Assembly (NCBI GenBank): GCA_022844135.1
Contig: JALHMG010000002.1
Location: forward strand, 1-64,000
Length of the DNA: 64,000 bases
Reading direction: 5' to 3'
DNA from: Lysobacterales bacterium
GTDB taxonomy: Bacteria; Pseudomonadota; Gammaproteobacteria; Xanthomonadales; SZUA-5
Below are positions 38,831 to 47,493 of the stretch, one piece after another. The position numbers and the translations under genes are program-made. The notes under the pieces were generated by a model, which had not been told where the DNA came from, searched no databases, and was given only the letters and a program-made list of their open reading frames with translations. Each line of letters begins with the position of its first letter. Position 1 is the first letter of the stretch.

Positions 38831-39769
38831 TCAAAAGGCGACCACGTAGCTGGCGGCAACGCCGGCCGCGCCGATGTCGCTACGCGGATCGTTTTCGAGC
38901 CATGGCGTGAGGCCCGGGCTCTTCAGGATGTAGGCACCGCTGCGACGCGTCGTGAAATTGCTGTCGTCCTTGTAACCACCGTGGAAGTAGGCCGGATTGC
39001 GGTATTGGAAGCACAGATTGGCCTTCAACCAACAGGCGCTGTCGTATTTGATGAAGCCATCGCCGTCGGTGAACATATAGCGCGACGTGTAGCTGTACCA
39101 ACGTGCGCTGCCGACGCGGGTATAGGCCGTCGAGTTCAACGTGTTGATGAAGTCCGAACCGACGCGCGCCTGCACGCCCTGGATGGTGCCACTCAAGGAG
39201 CCGGCTGGCGTGCCATAGAACGGCGTGCCGTAGCTGTGCACCGTCATGATCTGCATCTGAGCCAGCGTCGGGAAATCTGGATCGCCGAGCGACGATTTTG
39301 CGACGGCCTGGCGCACGATCAGTCCACCCAGCGAGTCGGTGATGACATGGATCGGCCGTCCTGAATCGCGAAATTCCCTGGCGGCGGCCCACGCGAAGCG
39401 ATAGGCGACGTGGGTCATGCTGGTGTCGTAGGTCAGCAACTGGATATTGGCCGGACCGCCCTGTCGCGATACGCCGGCGTCGCCCGCGAAGTTCTTGGTG
39501 TAGACCGTGCTGGCCAGATTGCGGTCGCAGTTCTTGTTGTCGCTGTAATAGCCGATGGTCTGAACGCGGCCGGTGTGACCAAAGGCGCGCAGCGCATTAC
39601 GTTGGTTCGCCCAGTTGGCGGTGCAATCCCAAGCATCTCCCTGGCCGCTGCTGTTGGCTTTGTCGTTATAGCCGTGCAGCAAGAACACGCTGTCGGTTCT
39701 GGCGGCTTGGGACGGCGCTGCAAATGCCAGCATCGCGGCGGCGGCGGCTGTGATGAGACTCTTGTACAT
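38831..39769 (-). CDS. Secreted alpha/beta hydrolase (lipase-like) with TDSLGG nucleophile elbow
   Basis: A 312-residue exported protein (signal MYKSLITAAAAAMLAFAAPSQAA). FLLHGYNDKA is the oxyanion-side HG motif after strand 3, and VITDSLGGLIVRQA is the nucleophile elbow, reading T-D-S-L-G where most lipases have G-x-S-x-G. A cluster of Cys (DCTANW, KNCDRN, ACWLKANLCF) suggests disulfides outside the cell. Start at 39769 with GGGAG upstream. Probably a lipase or esterase; substrate unknown. The 273 bp between it and the divergent def gene hold a TTTTGCA/TGCAAAA palindrome (39822-39839). Confidence 0.75.
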   Translation of the reverse strand: MYKSLITAAAAAMLAFAAPSQAARTDSVFLLHGYNDKANSSGQGDAWDCTANWANQRNALRAFGHTGRVQTIGYYSDNKNCDRNLASTVYTKNFAGDAGVSRQGGPANIQLLTYDTSMTHVAYRFAWAAAREFRDSGRPIHVITDSLGGLIVRQAVAKSSLGDPDFPTLAQMQIMTVHSYGTPFYGTPAGSLSGTIQGVQARVGSDFINTLNSTAYTRVGSARWYSYTSRYMFTDGDGFIKYDSACWLKANLCFQYRNPAYFHGGYKDDSNFTTRRSGAYILKSPGLTPWLENDPRSDIGAAGVAASYVVAF

Positions 39770-40042
39770 TGTGAACTCCCGTGATTGGTGATTGGGTGAG
39801 CGAACAATGCGCAACCACGGCTTTTGCAGTCTTGCAAAAATTTGTGCTCTCGTTACAGAAATTTGGAGTTCGCTGTCTCTGAGCCCTGGCGGCAACCGGA
39901 CAGCCACTCGTTCGGCGTGCATTTATTCACACTTCTCGCGTGCTTCGCTGAACTACGACCGGAGCGAACACGCGTCACCCTTTTACTTTTCCCCCGAGAC
40001 CGTACTACCTTACACGCCATAGGACTCCTGAGTTTGACGAAT

Positions 40043-40546
40043 ATGGCCCTGCTGACCATCCTCGAATTCCCCGATGACCGCCTGCGCACGGTGGCGAAGC
40101 CGATTGCGAGCTTCGATGCCGCACTGCAAAAGCGGATCGACGATATGTTCGAAACGATGTACGCGGCGCCGGGCATCGGCTTGGCGGCGACGCAAGTCGA
40201 CGACCATCGGCAGCTGATCGTCATGGACGTCAGCGAAGGAAAGAACGAGCCGCTGGTCGTGATCAACCCGAAAATCGTCGAGCGCGAGGGTGCGCAAACC
40301 TATCAAGAGGGCTGCTTGTCAGTGCCGGGGATATTTGCCGATGTCGATCGCGCCGATCGCATCGTAGTTGAATGCATGGACCGCCACGGCCAGCCGCAGA
40401 AGATCGAAGCCACTGGCCTGTTGGCGGTATGTATCCAGCACGAGATGGATCATCTCGCCGGCAAGGTGTTCGTCGATTACTTGTCGCCGCTGAAACGGCA
40501 GATGGTGCAGCGCAAGCTCGATAAGCGCCGTCGGCAGGCGGCGTAA
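40043..40546 (+). CDS. def: Peptide deformylase
   Basis: A 167-residue metalloenzyme removing the formyl group from nascent N-termini. All three motifs are intact: GIGLAATQV (residues 45-53), EGCLSVPG (metal-ligand Cys) and HEMDHL (two His ligands and catalytic Glu). The start [14 protein letters not shown] matches the family; an upstream open frame is not needed. The stop is two bases before fmt, so def-fmt-rsmB form an operon as in many proteobacteria. Confidence 0.96.
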   Translation: MALLTILEFPDDRLRTVAKPIASFDAALQKRIDDMFETMYAAPGIGLAATQVDDHRQLIVMDVSEGKNEPLVVINPKIVEREGAQTYQEGCLSVPGIFADVDRADRIVVECMDRHGQPQKIEATGLLAVCIQHEMDHLAGKVFVDYLSPLKRQMVQRKLDKRRRQAA

Positions 40547-40548
40547 AG

Positions 40549-41469
40549 ATGCGGGTAGTTTTTGCCGGTACGCCGGCGTTTTCGGTGCCTGCGCTGGAGG
40601 CCGTGCTCGACACCTGCGAATGCGTGGCGGTGTATTCGCAGCCAGATCGTCCCGCCGGCCGCGGTCGGCAGCTGACGGCAAGCCCCGTCAAGCAGCGCGC
40701 GCTGGAAGCCGGCATCGCGGTAGAGCAGCCGGAATCGCTCAAACCCGCAGATGTCCAAGATAAGCTGGCCGCTTATCGCGCCGAGCTGATGGTCGTTGTT
40801 GCCTATGGATTGATCCTGCCCAAAGCGGTGCTGGCAATGCCAACCCGCGGCGCGTGGAACCTGCACGCAAGTTTGCTGCCGCGCTGGCGCGGCGCGGCGC
40901 CGATCCAGCGCGCGATTCTCGCTGGCGACGCGGAAACCGGTGTGGACTTGATGCAGATGGAGGCCGGCCTCGATACCGGACCGGTGTTACGTGAGGTGCG
41001 CACGCCGATCGCCGCGGATGACACTTCGGGAAGTTTGCACGATCGCCTCGCGCAACTCGGCGCGGCGCTCCTGAAGCAGGCCCTGATCGATGTGCAGCGC
41101 GGCGTGGAGATGTCGCCCCGCATCCAGCCTGCCCATGGAATCGAGTACGCGCACAAGATCGACAAAGCCGAGGCGCTGATCGATTGGACGCAGAGCGCGC
41201 AAGCGATCGACCGCAAGGTTCGCGCCTTCAATCCATGGCCCATCGCAGAAGCCGTGATCGATGGCGAGCGCGTGCGCATTCATGCGGCAGAGCCGGTGGA
41301 TGCGAGCGGCACACCGGGCGCAGTGGTGCGGCATTCGCGAAGCCGATTAGCGATCGCGTGTGGCTCAGGTGCCCTGGCGATCCTGAAACTGCAGCGCGCT
41401 GGCGGGCGCGTGATCGATGCGGCCGACTTTGCCAACGCCCGTGGGTCGCGCCCTGGCTCAACGCCGTGA
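40549..41469 (+). CDS. fmt: Methionyl-tRNA formyltransferase
   Basis: A 306-residue enzyme formylating initiator Met-tRNA with 10-formyl-THF. Visible are the N-terminal VVFAGTPAFSVPALEAV, the catalytic signature NLHASLLPRWRGAAPIQRAI (Asn, His) and LDTGPVL. The C-terminal OB-like tRNA-binding domain contains AFNPWPIAEAVIDGERVRI. Begins two bases after def, making the pair translationally linked. Confidence 0.96.
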   Translation: MRVVFAGTPAFSVPALEAVLDTCECVAVYSQPDRPAGRGRQLTASPVKQRALEAGIAVEQPESLKPADVQDKLAAYRAELMVVVAYGLILPKAVLAMPTRGAWNLHASLLPRWRGAAPIQRAILAGDAETGVDLMQMEAGLDTGPVLREVRTPIAADDTSGSLHDRLAQLGAALLKQALIDVQRGVEMSPRIQPAHGIEYAHKIDKAEALIDWTQSAQAIDRKVRAFNPWPIAEAVIDGERVRIHAAEPVDASGTPGAVVRHSRSRLAIACGSGALAILKLQRAGGRVIDAADFANARGSRPGSTP

Positions 41470-41502
41470 GCTGCTCCCGTAAAGCACGACCGACAAGCGG
41501 GC

Positions 41503-42762
41503 ATGCTGCGCACTGAACTGGCGCGCGCACTCAAGCGCGTATTCGACGGCGCTAACCTCGACGTGGCGCTAACCGCGTTCACGCCCGAGGATCGGCCCTT
41601 CGCACAGGCCCTGTTGTATGCAGCGTGCCGCAATCACTACTCGAATGCGGCGCTGATCGCGTTGTTATGCGAGCGTCGACCGAAACCGCTGATCGGGGCG
41701 CTACTACAGGTAGCGCTCTCCGAAATCAGATTCTTGTCGACGCCGCCGCATGCCGCCGTGCATGAGAGCGTGGCTGCCGCGCGTTCGATTCAGGCGAGTT
41801 CGGCGGGATTCGTCAATGCGCTGCTGCGGCGCTTTCAACGCGAGCGCGGCGCGCTTGAGGCGCGCGCTCTGGAAGAGATCGAGGCGCGCTATGAGCACCC
41901 GTCGTGGTTGCTCGACACATTGCGCAAGGACTGGCCGGGGCGAATCGACGCCATCTGTGCCGCAGCCAATTTTGCCCCACCCATGTGGCTGCGCGTCGAC
42001 GCGCGGGGCGCGGGTCGCGACGCCTATCGTCGTCGGCTCGCAGCGATCGACATCGAATGCAGTGCGCCTGTTGCACCGCCACATGCGCTCAGACTGGCTG
42101 CGCCAGTGGCGATCGATCGATTACCAGATTTTGCCCTTGGCGCGGTGTCGGTGCAGGATGCTGCGGCGCAGCGCATCGTTGGCGCGCTTGATGCGCGCGC
42201 TGGTCATCGAGTGCTGGATGCGTGTGCCGCACCGGGCGGCAAGTCTGCGGCGCTGGCAGAAGCGGTTCCGGGCATCGAGTTGATTGCAGTGGATCGCGAC
42301 GCAGCGCGCGTGCAGCGTTTGCGCGACACCTTCGGGCGCTGTCGAATCGACGCCGAAATCTTGATCGCCGATTCGGTGTCGCATCACTATGGTGCGGACT
42401 TCGACCGTATCGTGATCGACGCACCCTGCACCGGCACCGGCGTCATTCGTCGTCATCCGGATATCAAGTTGCTGCGGCGATCCAGCGATGTGGCCGCGCT
42501 CGTCGCCGAGCAGCGGCGGCTGCTCGACGGTTTATGGCTCAGGCTCAAGCCTGGCGGGCGACTGGTGTATGCAACCTGTTCCATCCTGCGCGCCGAAAAC
42601 AGCGAGCAGATCGCCGCATTCCTTGCGCGGACGCCACAGGCGCGACTACTGCCGATGCTGGACGCGACCTGGGGCCACGATACCGGTGCCGGATTTCAGA
42701 ACCTGCCGGGCGAAGGCGATGAGGACGGCTTTTTCTACGCGATTCTCGAGCGCACGGCGTAG
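41503..42762 (+). CDS. rsmB: 16S rRNA m5C967 methyltransferase RsmB
   Basis: A 419-residue RsmB/Fmu protein. The N-terminal ~130 residues form the NusB-like RNA-binding domain (ALLYAACRN, EIRFLSTPPHAAVHESVA). The methyltransferase domain shows SAM motif VLDACAAPGGKSAAL, catalytic cysteines in DAPCTGTGVIRRHPDIK and VYATCSILRAENSEQ. It methylates C967 of 16S rRNA. It follows fmt after 33 bp. Confidence 0.94.
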   Translation: MLRTELARALKRVFDGANLDVALTAFTPEDRPFAQALLYAACRNHYSNAALIALLCERRPKPLIGALLQVALSEIRFLSTPPHAAVHESVAAARSIQASSAGFVNALLRRFQRERGALEARALEEIEARYEHPSWLLDTLRKDWPGRIDAICAAANFAPPMWLRVDARGAGRDAYRRRLAAIDIECSAPVAPPHALRLAAPVAIDRLPDFALGAVSVQDAAAQRIVGALDARAGHRVLDACAAPGGKSAALAEAVPGIELIAVDRDAARVQRLRDTFGRCRIDAEILIADSVSHHYGADFDRIVIDAPCTGTGVIRRHPDIKLLRRSSDVAALVAEQRRLLDGLWLRLKPGGRLVYATCSILRAENSEQIAAFLARTPQARLLPMLDATWGHDTGAGFQNLPGEGDEDGFFYAILERTA

Positions 42763-42840
42763 GCCAGATGGTACCGGCAGGCAGCGCCGCCGCGGGCAGC
42801 GCGCGACGCCCAAGGCTTCCGAATCGCCGACGCTGCCTGA

Positions 42841-43827
42841 TCAAGGATTTGGGTCAGGGCGTCGCCGCGATTTTGGCTTACGCGCGGGTGCGCTTGCCTT
42901 GGTCGGCTTTGTCGCTTTCGCCGGCTTCGCCGCTTTGGACGTCGGCATTACGCGGCGCGCTGATTTGACCGGCGCTTCGCTGGCCGCCTTCAGCTTTGGC
43001 TTGGATTTCTTGCCGGCTTTCGTGGGCGCGGTTGCATCAACCTCGCTTTGGTCGCCCTTCGGCACCAGCTTGCCGAAGTCCGGCAAACTCGGCAGCAGTC
43101 CCGAGACGCGACCGACCCAGGCCTTGGCCGACTCCTGCACCTGATCGATTGCAGTACGCGCGGCACTGGTGGCCCATTCGACCAGCGTGCCTTCGTCGAT
43201 GTTCGTCACTTGTTTCATCAGCTTCGGCCATTCCTCAAGCTCGGCATCGCGGAACTTCGCGACGGCCTGCGCGCGCATGCCGACTGCATAGGTGAGCGCG
43301 ATGTTCTTTGTGGCCGCGGTTGCGATATTGGTGATCGGCAACGCGCGCTTCAATACGAAGCCGCCGATCACCGCGCCTGCGTATCGCTTGAGCAATTTGG
43401 CGACGATACTCGATGCGTGCGTGGCCCCGACATTGGTGGCGGCGATGGCGAGAATCGAGAATCGCTCGCCTGCCTCGCCGAGTTCCACGTCGTAAACGGC
43501 AAAGGTCTCCAGCACCAGTTCGGCTTGTAAAGCCACGACTGTGGAGGTATCGATCACTGGACCCAGGAACATGCCAGCAATCTTGCCGGCGCCCGGCAGC
43601 AGTTCCATGGTCGCCGACAGCGCGCCGATAGCGCCGGCTTGCAGACATTTGCTTTGCACCAGCAGGCGATGCAATTCCTCCGGCTCGGCATCGGGCATGC
43701 GCTTCTTCAGCGCCGCAACCCGCGCCTTCACGGCGGCACGATCGGCCTTGCGCAGGCTCTTCCACAGCGCTTGAGCGGCATCCGGCAACATCGTTGCGTC
43801 CTTCTTGCGGGGAATGTAGGCCATCAT
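42841..43827 (-). CDS. Hypothetical protein with EcsC-like core and histone-H1-like basic tail
   Basis: A 328-residue protein. Residues ~15-230 are helical with hydrophobic glycine-rich stretches (MELLPGAGKIAGMFLGPVID, AGAVIGGFVLKRALP), perhaps EcsC-related. The last ~75 residues are rich in Lys, Ala and Pro (KSKPKLKAAS, KAAKPAKATKPTKAS, RKPKSRRR), resembling histone H1 and the AlgP/Hc1-type tails that bind DNA or RNA. The start at 43827 (MMAYIPRKK) is chosen since the longer frame overlaps the upstream lipoprotein gene by 110 bp. Function not recognised. Confidence 0.6.
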   Translation of the reverse strand: MMAYIPRKKDATMLPDAAQALWKSLRKADRAAVKARVAALKKRMPDAEPEELHRLLVQSKCLQAGAIGALSATMELLPGAGKIAGMFLGPVIDTSTVVALQAELVLETFAVYDVELGEAGERFSILAIAATNVGATHASSIVAKLLKRYAGAVIGGFVLKRALPITNIATAATKNIALTYAVGMRAQAVAKFRDAELEEWPKLMKQVTNIDEGTLVEWATSAARTAIDQVQESAKAWVGRVSGLLPSLPDFGKLVPKGDQSEVDATAPTKAGKKSKPKLKAASEAPVKSARRVMPTSKAAKPAKATKPTKASAPARKPKSRRRPDPNP

Positions 43828-43879
43828 CGGTTGAACGAGCGGCCGGAGCAATGGGCGAACCGCGCCGGTTTTGCCAGGC

Positions 43880-44332
43880 TTACCGACAGTCCGGGACCGG
43901 TCTATCGGCGCTGAGTAACCGATTGTTCTGGCTGAGCACGATGCGACAGCCGCCACTGCGACCATCGATATCCACTTTGTACTTGCCATCGATGACCGGC
44001 GCGAACTTGAGATCGCCGCTGCAGGTTACGCGGGTGCCGTTATCGGCCCGCAGCTCTGCGCGCAGTTGTACCGGGTCGCGCGCCTCGATCGGCAGATTCC
44101 ACACCGTGGGCGAGGAGACGATCAGATCGCTTTCGCCTCGCACCAGCGCGATGCTGGGCGTCGCCGAGCAGGGTCGCGACGGATCGACCCAATACAAGGC
44201 GCCGCTCCAAGCTGCATCGTCGTCGCGCGCGACGAACGACACCAGCGCTTCGGGTCGTCCATCCGGCGCTTCGTAGCGGTGGACCATGGCGCAGCCGGCC
44301 AAAGTCGTCGCAAGCAATAGCGCACGAATCAT
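43880..44332 (-). CDS. Hypothetical lipoprotein
   Basis: A 150-residue protein with a lipoprotein signal MIRALLLATTLAGC; lipobox TLAGC. The mature part has a beta-rich look with three further Cys (PCSAT, VTCSG, GGCRI) that could form a disulfide. No family was recognised. Its ATG overlaps the stop of the M61-like peptidase gene (ATGA), so both envelope proteins are coupled. Confidence 0.7.
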   Translation of the reverse strand: MIRALLLATTLAGCAMVHRYEAPDGRPEALVSFVARDDDAAWSGALYWVDPSRPCSATPSIALVRGESDLIVSSPTVWNLPIEARDPVQLRAELRADNGTRVTCSGDLKFAPVIDGKYKVDIDGRSGGCRIVLSQNNRLLSADRPVPDCR

Positions 44333-45528
44333 GGTTTAAGCAGCGGCGTCTTCAGCGAGGTGAGCGGCCCGCCCGCGACCTTCTCGCAAGCATCGATGAA
44401 CTCCTGGGTACTGACCTTTCGTTCGCGCATCAAACGTCGGGTGACATCATCGAGGTTCTTCGCCTCGTTGGTCTTGCGGCGAATTTCCTGATCGATGGCA
44501 TAGACCAACGTCGCCGCGCGCGCCGTGATTTCGCCACTGGACCGATCAACACGCAGTGTTTTGATGTTCTTGCCCCAGTCTTTGAGCCAGTCGATGGTGC
44601 GCTGATGGCGCTCATCGGTCATGCCCCCCGAGCGATACAACAGCTCGACGGCGTAGAACTCCGCGAGGCCTTCGGCGAGCCAGTCGTCGTTTTCCTTCTG
44701 CCCGGTGATTCGCGTGACGACGTGCGTCAACTCGTGCAACAAGGTGCTGGTGTTGTTCTCGCTGACCATGGGTCGGTCCAGATGCAGATACAACGAGCGC
44801 GGCGCCGACAAGCCACCGCGCCACATCGGATCGGGCGCGCTGACAATGAAGATCTTCTCCGGCATGACGCCAAAGGCATCCTTCATTGCCGGCAAGGTGA
44901 AATTCAAGAACGCCAACATATCCATGCGGCGCATGCCCTCGTCTTTGGGCGCACCCAGACTGATCTCAGTTCCGCCAATCACTTCGCGCCGAGTGCCGAT
45001 GTTGCCGACCAACATCCAACCGACCGGCCGATCAAACTTCCGTGCAGGTTCTTCAACACGGAATGTGCCGTCATCGGCCATCAAATACGGCGTGTCCAGA
45101 TGCCATCCTTTTGGCAAATCGAAGCGCAAGCGCGCTCGCGAGGTGGCGCCTTTGGTTGCCGTGACCTTGGCGCTGGGAAAAACCCGATCGCCGCGAAATA
45201 TCGCCCAGTCGTCTGCGTGCAGGCTGCGGTACGCGCCGTTGTCGCGTTGCTCGCTGATTTTGACCCGCCAACTGATCCGCCCGCCCTTGGATGGCGGCGT
45301 CCACACCATCCGTCCCGCCGCTCTGGTCAGCGTGCCGTTGGCCTGGACCTCGGAATACGCCGGCGGGAACGCAAAGCTCACGCGCTTGAGCTGCTCGCTG
45401 CCCTGCCCCAATGTCAGCGCACCTTGCGCGGTCTTGGACTTGCCATCGAAGCGCAAGCTCCAAGTCAGATCGTAAGGATCGGCGTTGGCAACGCTGGCGA
45501 ACAACAGGGCGACGAAAAGGATGCGCAT
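44329..45528 (-). CDS. Secreted M61-like (glycyl aminopeptidase-type) metallopeptidase
   Basis: A 399-residue exported protein (signal MRILFVALLFASVANAD). The zinc motif HELTH (HExxH) lies in TSTLLHELTHVVTRITG, with the third ligand Glu 24 residues on in DWLAEGLAEFYAVELL, the gluzincin layout of M1/M61 peptidases. The N-terminal beta domain fits M61 architecture, but the PDZ domain of full-length M61 proteins is absent and the protein is shorter. It follows the exb genes after a terminator hairpin, so it probably has its own promoter. Confidence 0.8.
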   Translation of the reverse strand: MRILFVALLFASVANADPYDLTWSLRFDGKSKTAQGALTLGQGSEQLKRVSFAFPPAYSEVQANGTLTRAAGRMVWTPPSKGGRISWRVKISEQRDNGAYRSLHADDWAIFRGDRVFPSAKVTATKGATSRARLRFDLPKGWHLDTPYLMADDGTFRVEEPARKFDRPVGWMLVGNIGTRREVIGGTEISLGAPKDEGMRRMDMLAFLNFTLPAMKDAFGVMPEKIFIVSAPDPMWRGGLSAPRSLYLHLDRPMVSENNTSTLLHELTHVVTRITGQKENDDWLAEGLAEFYAVELLYRSGGMTDERHQRTIDWLKDWGKNIKTLRVDRSSGEITARAATLVYAIDQEIRRKTNEAKNLDDVTRRLMRERKVSTQEFIDACEKVAGGPLTSLKTPLLKP

Positions 45529-45586
45529 AACGATAGGGCGGAATCGAACACACGAGGATTCTCGCATGGGGGCTCCGGCGTTCGCC

Positions 45587-45619
45587 AAAACGCACAACGC
45601 CCGCTTTCGCGGGCGTTGT
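45587..45619 (-). terminator. Terminator hairpin after the exb operon
   Basis: An 11-bp perfect stem ACAACGCCCGC/GCGGGCGTTGT (45594-45604/45609-45619) with a GAAA loop on the minus strand is followed, after GCG, by four Ts. It lies 24 bp past the second exbD stop and separates the Ton operon from the M61-like gene. Confidence 0.75.
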
Positions 45620-45642
45620 GTTTGCAGACGGTGCAACAATCC

Positions 45643-46116
45643 TCAGCCGGCAGGCGGGGGCGCCACTGCTCCACCGCCGGGCGTCGCCAAGTTGTCGAAT
45701 CCGATACGTTCGACGCGGGAGCGCTTGGCGGCTGCCAGGATGTCGGCAATCGCCGAATACGGAATGGTTTCGTCCGCTTCGAGCTTGTATTCAGGTTGAT
45801 CGTCCTTCACCTTCTTTCCGACTTCGCGGAATTCGGCGAACAACACCTCTTTGCTGATCGGATCATTGTTGATGCGGATCTCGACGGCGCCGCCCAGATC
45901 GCGCAATTCAAGCCGCTTCTGTTCGATCTTGCTCTTGTCCGCCGGATCGGTGGACTGTTGCGGCAAATTGATGCGCACTTTGTGCGCAAGCAAAGGCGCG
46001 GTGATCATGAAGATGATCAACAGCACCAACATCACATCAACCAGCGGCGTGGTGTTGATATCCACCATCGGCGAACCACCGCCGCCACCACTGCTCGGAC
46101 CTGCACTCATGCCCAT
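45643..46116 (-). CDS. exbD: ExbD-family biopolymer transport protein (second copy)
   Basis: A 157-residue ExbD. After a glycine-rich N-terminus (SSGGGGGSP) comes the invariant VDINTTPLVDVMLVLLIIFM with the membrane Asp used in proton-driven rotation of the ExbB-ExbD motor. The periplasmic domain contains ELRDLGGAVEIRIN and YSAIADILAAAKRS, and ends in a Gly/Ala/Pro-rich tail. Last gene of the TPR-tonB-exbB-exbD-exbD operon. Two ExbD paralogues are known in Xanthomonas, where the second is dispensable for iron uptake but needed in other contexts. Confidence 0.93.
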   Translation of the reverse strand: MGMSAGPSSGGGGGSPMVDINTTPLVDVMLVLLIIFMITAPLLAHKVRINLPQQSTDPADKSKIEQKRLELRDLGGAVEIRINNDPISKEVLFAEFREVGKKVKDDQPEYKLEADETIPYSAIADILAAAKRSRVERIGFDNLATPGGGAVAPPPAG

Positions 46117-46133
46117 ATCAAATCTCCGAAAGA

Positions 46134-46565
46134 TTACTCGCCAGGGGCGGTAACGAAGCCGATCTTGCTGACGCCCTTACGCTTGGCCAGATCGAGCGCC
46201 GCGCGAACATGCTTGTACTGGACGGAACGATCTCCGCGGATCTTGATCTCAGGCTGGGGCTTTTTCACTGCCTCCAACGCGAGGCGCGCTTCGAGGCCCT
46301 CGATGCTGATCGGATCATCGCCCCAGTAATACTGCACCATGCCAGCACCCTTGTCCTGGATGTTCAAGGTGACCGCTTTCTCTTCCACCGAGTCCGGCTC
46401 GTTCGGCGCTTCGGGCACCGAGATCGGGACTTTGTTCTGCATCAATGGCGCGGTGATCATGAAGATGATGAGCAGCACCAACATCACGTCAACCAGCGGC
46501 GTGGTGTTGATATCGGTCATCGGATTGGCGTTTTGCTGGCCGCCACCGCCGGTACTCATGCCCAT
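46134..46565 (-). CDS. exbD: ExbD-family biopolymer transport protein (first copy)
   Basis: A 143-residue ExbD with the same MTDINTTPLVDVMLVLLIIFM membrane segment. The periplasmic part is VLNI-like VTLNIQDKGAGMVQYYWGDD and RSVQYKHVRAALDLAKRKGVSKIGFV. The start ATG follows AGGAGA. It lies 11 bp after exbB and 17 bp before the second exbD. The two copies share the membrane helix but differ clearly in the periplasmic domain. Confidence 0.94.
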   Translation of the reverse strand: MGMSTGGGGQQNANPMTDINTTPLVDVMLVLLIIFMITAPLMQNKVPISVPEAPNEPDSVEEKAVTLNIQDKGAGMVQYYWGDDPISIEGLEARLALEAVKKPQPEIKIRGDRSVQYKHVRAALDLAKRKGVSKIGFVTAPGE

Positions 46566-46576
46566 GGAATTCTCCT

Positions 46577-47482
46577 TTAGCCGGTGCTCGGCACGTGTTG
46601 ACGCGTGCCGAATCGCTGACCGCGCCCGGCGCGGTTGCCGGTGGCGAAATAGTCGAGCAGGTCATGCGCGAAAGCGGCGTAACGTGCGTTCAACGCCTTG
46701 TTGCTGCGAACGAAGTAGTTGTACGCAAGCACCGATGGGATGGCAACGCCCAGGCCAATGCAGGTCATGATCAGCGCCTCGCCAACGGGCGCGGCGACCA
46801 CATCGAGCGTTGCCTCACCTTGCATACCGATATTGATCAGAGCGTGATAAATGCCCCATACGGTCCCGAACAAACCCACGAACGGCGCCGTCGATCCCAC
46901 GGAGGCGAGCAAGGTCAAGCCCGATTCGAAGCGCGCCGCTTCGCGCTGCACGGCGCTGCGAATTGCGCGATCGATGAACTCATGACGGCTTAAGGCTTCG
47001 GCCATGCGACCGCCGAGGGCATCAGAATGATGCTCGGCGGCGAAAGCGGCATCCAGCGCGATCTTGCTGAAGGGCTCGAACTCCGGCTCTTCCCTGAGGC
47101 GAGCTACCGCATCGCGCGGTGAGGCCGCATCCCAGAAGTCGTTGATCAGTTTCTGCCCGCGGATCAACACAGCGGCCAGTTTCAGGCCGTTGTAGAGGAT
47201 GTAGTACCACACCAGAATCGACATGACCGCCATGACGATGAAGGCAAACAGGCCGACCACATCGGCGTTTTGCACCAAATGCGCGAAACCCATCTTGGTG
47301 AGGGCCAGCGAATCGGTGTTGCCCATCATCACGTCGAGCCGGTCCATGCCTGGCGGCAACTGCGAGGACACGTCAAGACTCGCCGGATCGACCGGCGGCG
47401 CAGCTGGCGCAAGGCCAGTGGGGTCGACTGGCGTTACAGCCGGATCGACACTGGGTGCAGCGGGAGGCGCTTGATCTTGCAT
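46577..47482 (-). CDS. exbB: ExbB/TolQ/MotA-family proton channel protein with Pro-rich N-terminal extension
   Basis: A 301-residue ExbB. The three-helix core is complete: first helix VVGLFAFIVMAVMSILVWYYIL, the conserved GLTLLASVGSTAPFVGLFGTVWGIYHAL and the third helix PVGEALIMTCIGLGVAIPSVLAYNYF. Ahead of it is an unusual ~60-residue extension rich in Pro/Ala with repeated VDP triplets. A TTG at 47497 overlapping the tonB stop is an alternative start; the ATG at 47482 is preferred. It forms the inner-membrane motor energising TonB. Confidence 0.93.
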   Translation of the reverse strand: MQDQAPPAAPSVDPAVTPVDPTGLAPAAPPVDPASLDVSSQLPPGMDRLDVMMGNTDSLALTKMGFAHLVQNADVVGLFAFIVMAVMSILVWYYILYNGLKLAAVLIRGQKLINDFWDAASPRDAVARLREEPEFEPFSKIALDAAFAAEHHSDALGGRMAEALSRHEFIDRAIRSAVQREAARFESGLTLLASVGSTAPFVGLFGTVWGIYHALINIGMQGEATLDVVAAPVGEALIMTCIGLGVAIPSVLAYNYFVRSNKALNARYAAFAHDLLDYFATGNRAGRGQRFGTRQHVPSTG

Positions 47483-47493
47483 AAAGGTCTCGG

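Noticed and set aside
39822-39839. TTTTGCA/TGCAAAA palindrome as terminator or operator between the hydrolase gene and def
   Set aside because: Stem is AT-rich and short, no T-run follows, and no regulator site is recognised; noted only in the gene entry.
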